Assembly (NCBI RefSeq): GCF_024753285.1
Contig: NZ_JANUGW010000003.1
Span: 1 to 64,000 of the forward strand
Source: Massilia pinisoli
Lineage (GTDB): Bacteria > Pseudomonadota > Gammaproteobacteria > Burkholderiales > Burkholderiaceae_D
Length of the DNA: 64,000 bases
Reading direction: 5' to 3'
In this document: piece after piece, positions 60,211 to 64,000 of the stretch
How the letters are laid out: each line of letters opens with the position of its first letter
Numbering within the stretch: the stretch's first letter is position 1
The notes under the pieces: model-generated
Database searches by the model: none
Seen by the model: the letters and a program-made list of their open reading frames with translations, nothing else
What the model was told of the DNA's origin: nothing
Translations under genes and position numbers: made by a program

Positions 60211-63200
60211 CGAAGTCTCGGAATTCGCGCACCGGCATCGGCCGCCCGAACAGGAAACCCTGCGCCTCGTCGCTGCGCCGGTCGCGCAGGAAGCCCCGCT
60301 GCGCCTGCGTCTCCACCCCTTCCGCGATCACGCCCAGCCCGAGCGCATGGGCGAGGCCGATGGTCGCATCCACGATGGCCGCGTCGTTCGGATTCGTCTC
60401 GATGTCACGCACGAAGCCGCGGTCGATCTTGATCCGGTCGATCGCGAACAGCTTCAGGTAGGCCAGCGACGAATAGCCGGTGCCGAAGTCGTCGATCGCG
60501 AGCTTGAAGCCGCGCGCGCGCAGCTGCAGCAGCAGGAGGCGCGTGTTTTCCGGGTCGCGCATGGCGGCCGTTTCCGTGATCTCCAGTTCCAGCCGCGTCG
60601 GGTCGATCGCATGTTCGTCGAGCAGCTGGTCGAGGCGTGACAGCAGCGCGCCGCCGCTGAACTGGCGCGCCGACAGGTTCACCGCGAGGCGCAGGTGGTC
60701 GAGGCCGTCGTTCTGCCACTCGGCCAGCAGGGCCATGGCGCGCGCCAGCACCCAGTCGCCGAGCGGCAGGATCAGGCCCGAGTCCTCGGCGATGGGAATG
60801 AAGCGCCCCGGGTCGACGGTGCCCAGTTCCTCGTCGTGCCAGCGCAGCAGCACCTCGGCGCCGATCACGCGCCCCGTCGCCAGTTCGACCTGGGCTTGCA
60901 GGTGCACGTCGAAGCCGCCGTTTTCCAAGGTCGCCCACATGCGGTTTTCCAGCATCAGATGCTCGTGCGTGGCCGCGTTCATCGCCGGTGAGAAGAACTG
61001 GAAATTGCCGCGGCCCTCGCGCTTGGCCGCGTACATGGCCATGTCGGCGTGGCGCAGCAGCGTGTCCGGATCGTCGCCGTCGTCCGGGAACAGCGCGATG
61101 CCCACGCTGGCCCCGCTGTGCGCCGTCGTGCCGGCCAGGCGGTAGGGCTGCTGCAGCGATTCCACGAGGCGCACGGCCACCGACCGCACGCTGTCCGGCG
61201 ACAGCGGGCCGCCCAGCACGATGATGAATTCGTCGCCACCGAGGCGGGCGAGGGTGTCGACGTCGCGCAGCAGGTCCTTCATGCGCGCGGCGGCACCGGT
61301 CAGCAGTTCGTCGCCGGCCTGGTGGCCCAGCGAATCGTTGATCTTCTTGAAGTGGTCGAGGTCGATGAACAGCACGGCCAGCGGCTGGCGCGCGCGCCGC
61401 GCCTGCGCGAGCTGCTGCTCCAGGCGCATGCCGAGCGCGTGCCGGTTCTCCAGCCCCGTCAGCGGGTCGTGGTGGGCCAGGCGGTGGATGCGCGCCTGCG
61501 CGCGCTGCTGCTCCGTCAGGTCGCGCAGGATGCACACGAACAGGCGTTCGCCCGCGAGGTCGACGATGGACACGGCCACGGCCAGCGGCAGCGGTTCGCC
61601 TTGCGCGTTCAGGCCGTCCAGCTGGCGGTCGTCCTGCGTGCTGCCGGCCAGGCGTGCCAGCAGGGCGGGGCCGTCCTCGTCGCCGTGCCCGGGTACCAAT
61701 GTCGTGAACGCGAGGCCGGGGAGGTGGGCCAGCGGGTAGCCGAACAGCGCGGCCGTGGCACGGTTGGCGGATTGCACCAGCCCGTGGGCGTCGACGGTGA
61801 CGATGGCGTCGGCCGCGTTGTCGAGGATGGCCTGCAGGCGCGCCGTGCGGTCCGCCACCTGGGCCTGGATCTGCGCCCGTTCGCCGCTGACGATCAGCAT
61901 CAGTGCGCCCAGCAGCGCGGCCAGCAGCAGGCCCGTCGTGATCACGATCCAGCTGGCCAGCCCCCGCTCGCCTTCCATGTACGCGGCCGTGGGCGAGAAG
62001 CGCAGCTGCAGCGTGCGGCCGCCGTACGCCAGCTGGACCGCATAGTCGTTGCTGCCGGCACGGCGGCCCGGATCGCCCGCCAGCGTGCGCGAAGCGCTCC
62101 CCGCCGTCGTGTCGGCCAGGCTGATGTCGAAGCCGGGGAAGCCGGCGTGCCGCACCGCCTGCCCGACGAAGCTCCGCGTATCGAGGATCACGGCGAGCAT
62201 ACCCAGCAGCGGCCGGCCCGGTTCCCTGACGGCGCGGAACAGGGCGATGCCGCTGCCGCCCGTCGTCACGAGGCGGATCGGGCCGGTCGCCACGGGTGCG
62301 GTGGCGGTCAGCGCCCGCGCCACGGCGTCGGCCCGCTCCGGCGCCGCCAGGAAATCCAGGCCGCGCACCATCGTGTTCACGGGCGGCCACGTGTACAGCA
62401 ACGGGAGGTAGCTCGGGCGCGTCGCGGCCGGCTGAAGGCGGCCTTTCAAGTCCAGGTCGCGCAGGCCGGGGAAGCCGGGATCGACGTTGATGCGGACCCA
62501 GGTCTCGAACGCGGCGCGCTCGTCGTTCGTGACGGGCACCAGCCAGTCGATGGCCGAGATGTCGGGCCGGCCGGCGACGTAGCCGCTGGCCGTGCGCAGG
62601 AAGCGGTCGCGCTCCATGAACCGGTCTTCCGCGCCGAGCGCGCGCGCGAACGTGCCGACGAAGCGTTCATGCTCGCGCAGCTCGGCCTGCAGCTCGTCGG
62701 CCACCTGCTGCGCCTTCAGCCGGTACGCCTGCAGGTATTGCAGATGTTCCCAGCGCACGGTCTGCTCGTAGGCGACGATGACGACGCCGGCCGCCAGCAG
62801 CAGCGGCAGCGCGACGAGCCGCGCGCGCCGGCGCCACAGCGCGCGCGGCTCGCCGCACGCGATCCACACGAGCGGGGCTGCGAGCAGGACGCCGATGGTA
62901 TCGCCGGCCCACCAGTTGATCCAGTTCGGCGCCCGTTCGGCCGCAGTCAGCATGCCGAGCAGGTACAGCGCGGTCACGTTGGCGCTGGCGTTGACGAGGC
63001 AGAACAGGGGGGCCAGCGCGAGGAAGGCCGCGACGTCGCGCGCCGTGCCGAGCGCCGGGTCGACGACGCGGCGGAACCATTGCGCGCCAATCCAGGCCTG
63101 GGCCACCGAGCCCGCCGTGGCGACGAGCGTCGCGACCACGGCGATCCATGCCGCCGTGCCGGACTCGATCCAGCCGTCGCGCAGGTGCGTCAGGAGGGCG

Positions 63201-63415
63201 CCAACGGCGATGCCGGGGAGGACCCGCCACCCGAGCACGACCGCCAGTGCGAACCCGACGCCGGCCGGCAGGTAGACGGGCGTGGCGTAGCCGGCCGGCA
63301 GGTCCAGCGCGTGGCTGAGCAACCGCGTGCCGACGTAGACGGCGACGGTCACCAGGTTGGCCAGCCATGGGCGGGGCCCCTGCAGTTCGTGATTGCCGGT
63401 GCGGTTCGGGTCCAT
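60176..63415 (-). CDS. MASE1-CHASE-PAS-GGDEF-EAL membrane sensor for cyclic di-GMP
   Basis: A 1079-residue membrane protein. An N-terminal MASE1-like region with about eight membrane segments (about 15-210) is followed by a CHASE-type extracellular sensor (about 225-500), a membrane segment near 500, PAS (about 525-640), GGDEF and EAL. GGDEF is intact at 726-730 with the RxxD inhibitory site at 717-720. The EAL motif reads EVL at 854-856 (EVLLRW), a frequent active variant, and the later DDFGTGYSSLAYLK and QGFLFGRP motifs are complete. It could make and degrade cyclic di-GMP, and which activity dominates is unclear. Its 3' end overlaps the HDOD gene by 35 bases. Confidence 0.93.
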   Translation of the reverse strand: MDPNRTGNHELQGPRPWLANLVTVAVYVGTRLLSHALDLPAGYATPVYLPAGVGFALAVVLGWRVLPGIAVGALLTHLRDGWIESGTAAWIAVVATLVATAGSVAQAWIGAQWFRRVVDPALGTARDVAAFLALAPLFCLVNASANVTALYLLGMLTAAERAPNWINWWAGDTIGVLLAAPLVWIACGEPRALWRRRARLVALPLLLAAGVVIVAYEQTVRWEHLQYLQAYRLKAQQVADELQAELREHERFVGTFARALGAEDRFMERDRFLRTASGYVAGRPDISAIDWLVPVTNDERAAFETWVRINVDPGFPGLRDLDLKGRLQPAATRPSYLPLLYTWPPVNTMVRGLDFLAAPERADAVARALTATAPVATGPIRLVTTGGSGIALFRAVREPGRPLLGMLAVILDTRSFVGQAVRHAGFPGFDISLADTTAGSASRTLAGDPGRRAGSNDYAVQLAYGGRTLQLRFSPTAAYMEGERGLASWIVITTGLLLAALLGALMLIVSGERAQIQAQVADRTARLQAILDNAADAIVTVDAHGLVQSANRATAALFGYPLAHLPGLAFTTLVPGHGDEDGPALLARLAGSTQDDRQLDGLNAQGEPLPLAVAVSIVDLAGERLFVCILRDLTEQQRAQARIHRLAHHDPLTGLENRHALGMRLEQQLAQARRARQPLAVLFIDLDHFKKINDSLGHQAGDELLTGAAARMKDLLRDVDTLARLGGDEFIIVLGGPLSPDSVRSVAVRLVESLQQPYRLAGTTAHSGASVGIALFPDDGDDPDTLLRHADMAMYAAKREGRGNFQFFSPAMNAATHEHLMLENRMWATLENGGFDVHLQAQVELATGRVIGAEVLLRWHDEELGTVDPGRFIPIAEDSGLILPLGDWVLARAMALLAEWQNDGLDHLRLAVNLSARQFSGGALLSRLDQLLDEHAIDPTRLELEITETAAMRDPENTRLLLLQLRARGFKLAIDDFGTGYSSLAYLKLFAIDRIKIDRGFVRDIETNPNDAAIVDATIGLAHALGLGVIAEGVETQAQRGFLRDRRSDEAQGFLFGRPMPVREFRDFVRAQAQPVPGL

Positions 63416-63494
63416 CGGGATGGCCTTTGATGTAATTACAGTGTACCGTCAAATGCCGGCAGGATCGATCTGGTGTGTTTATTGCAAACAGCCC

Positions 63495-63523
63495 TTGCGG
63501 ACTTGTACTCCGGCCGTTACAAT
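63495..63523 (+). promoter_or_regulatory. Promoter of the tRNA-tuf transcription unit
   Basis: A -35 TTGCGG (63495-63500), an exact 17-base spacer and a -10 TACAAT (63518-63523) are followed by the GC-rich discriminator CACGCCCC. A GC-rich discriminator is a hallmark of promoters repressed by ppGpp and DksA. The start site would be near 63530, about 90 bases before tRNA-Tyr. Confidence 0.75.
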
Positions 63524-63619
63524 CACGCCCCGAAGCAACGACACTGTTTGCGTTTGATCAGTTCAGGCAAAAACGGTTGACGAAGTTGTTATCTTGCTTC
63601 ATACTCTGCGGTTCTTCGC

Positions 63620-63704
63620 GGTGGGGTGGCCGAGTGGTTAAAGGCAGCAGACTGTAAATCTGCCCTCTCTGAGTACGCTGGTTCGAATCCAGCCCCCACC
63701 ACCA
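63620..63704 (+). tRNA. tRNA-Tyr (anticodon GTA)
   Basis: 85 bases including encoded CCA. The acceptor stem GGTGGGG (63620-63626) pairs with CCCCACC (63694-63700). The anticodon loop CTGTAAA holds GTA, and the T-loop GGTTCGAATCC is standard. A long variable arm makes it a class II tRNA, as expected for bacterial tRNA-Tyr. Confidence 0.96.
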
Positions 63705-63754
63705 AAAAGCGTTGATCGTGTAGTGAATCGAATGTTGAAGCTGAGGTGCCTCGC

Positions 63755-63828
63755 GCGGGTGTAGCTCAATGGTAGAGCTGAAGCCTTCCAAGCTTATGAC
63801 GAGGGTTCGATTCCCTTCACCCGCTCCA
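63755..63828 (+). tRNA. tRNA-Gly (anticodon TCC)
   Basis: 74 bases including encoded CCA. The acceptor GCGGGTG (63755-63761) pairs with CACCCGC (63818-63824). The anticodon loop CTTCCAA contains TCC, and the T-loop GGGTTCGATTCCC is present. It lies 50 bases after tRNA-Tyr. Confidence 0.96.
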
Positions 63829-63840
63829 GTTTCAAAATAA

Positions 63841-63915
<75 letters not shown>

Positions 63916-63996
63916 GAATTTAAACGGCTGTCGGCTGTTTCGACCGTCAGGTGTGCCTGGTAATTTTCAATATCGTTAGGATCTTAGGAGTCTAGA

Positions 63997-64000
63997 ATGG
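63997..64000 (+). CDS. tuf: Start of the next gene, probably tuf (elongation factor Tu), cut by the window edge
   Basis: Only ATGG is inside the window, preceded by TTAGGAG, a good ribosome-binding site. The tRNA-Tyr/Gly/Thr order leading into tuf is the classic arrangement in beta- and gammaproteobacteria, and tuf starts ATGGC. The identity rests on context alone. Confidence 0.55.

Overview
The window is GC-rich, densely coded bacterial chromosome. Gene content and order point to a betaproteobacterium of the Burkholderiales, most likely Oxalobacteraceae (Massilia/Duganella/Telluria type). The supporting signs are an S-adenosylhomocysteine riboswitch ahead of ahcY and metF, the DUF484-xerC pair, a tRNA-Tyr/Gly/Thr cluster leading into what looks like tuf, and a Burkholderia-type porin. 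The genus is inferred from memory of gene families, not from a search. I see no prophage, insertion sequence, CRISPR array, rRNA or plasmid feature.

Layout. (1) 1-9443 is mostly minus strand: dksA lacking zinc ligands, a His-rich COG0523 GTPase, xerC, DUF484, a porin, a Sel1-repeat protein (plus strand), dapF and two lipid A acyltransferases. (2) 9623-19516 is housekeeping: metK, riboswitch, ahcY, a small membrane protein, metF, 5-formyl-THF cyclo-ligase, a soluble lytic transglycosylase, an NAD(P)-binding epimerase-like protein, a GST and cca. The metK-ahcY-metF group makes and recycles S-adenosylmethionine. (3) 19513-23346 holds a large periplasmic-sensor diguanylate cyclase and a GNAT acetyltransferase.

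(4) 23353-41374 is the accessory highlight, a carbohydrate-utilisation island. Its left part is a LacI regulator divergent from a sugar ABC transporter operon (binding protein, double ATPase, permease), a PfkB-family sugar kinase and a LamB-like outer-membrane porin. Its right part has a second kinase, an AGE-family epimerase/isomerase and a second LacI regulator on the minus strand. These are divergent from an FHS sugar transporter followed by secreted GH3, GH5 mannanase-like, GH27 alpha-galactosidase and a CE2-like deacetylase. Together they read as a pathway for acetylated galacto(gluco)mannan: deacetylate, debranch, cut the backbone, import the sugar, isomerise mannose to fructose, phosphorylate it. 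Inverted repeats near both regulators look like their operators.

(5) 41666-50597: an Lrp/AsnC regulator divergent from a three-domain indolepyruvate ferredoxin oxidoreductase, then an S41 lipoprotein protease, an M14 metallopeptidase and a GT2 glycosyltransferase. (6) 50723-55659: a second FHS sugar transporter with its own candidate LacI-type operator, then ttcA, folB and a pteridine-reductase-like SDR, divergent from a MidA/NDUFAF7-type methyltransferase. (7) 55786-63415: a membrane-anchored J-domain protein, a receiver-TPR protein whose phospho-acceptor Asp is replaced by Glu, an HDOD-GAF protein, and a MASE1-CHASE-PAS-GGDEF-EAL protein, which suggests cyclic-di-GMP or related signalling. 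(8) 63495-64000: a strong promoter, tRNA-Tyr, tRNA-Gly, tRNA-Thr and the first four bases of a gene that is probably tuf.

Most genes are ordinary for the group. The most interesting material is the mannan island with its operators and repeated intergenic hairpins, the riboswitch, the zinc-independent DksA, the Glu-substituted receiver and the PTR1-like reductase. I did not find anything I could defend as a wholly new class of system.
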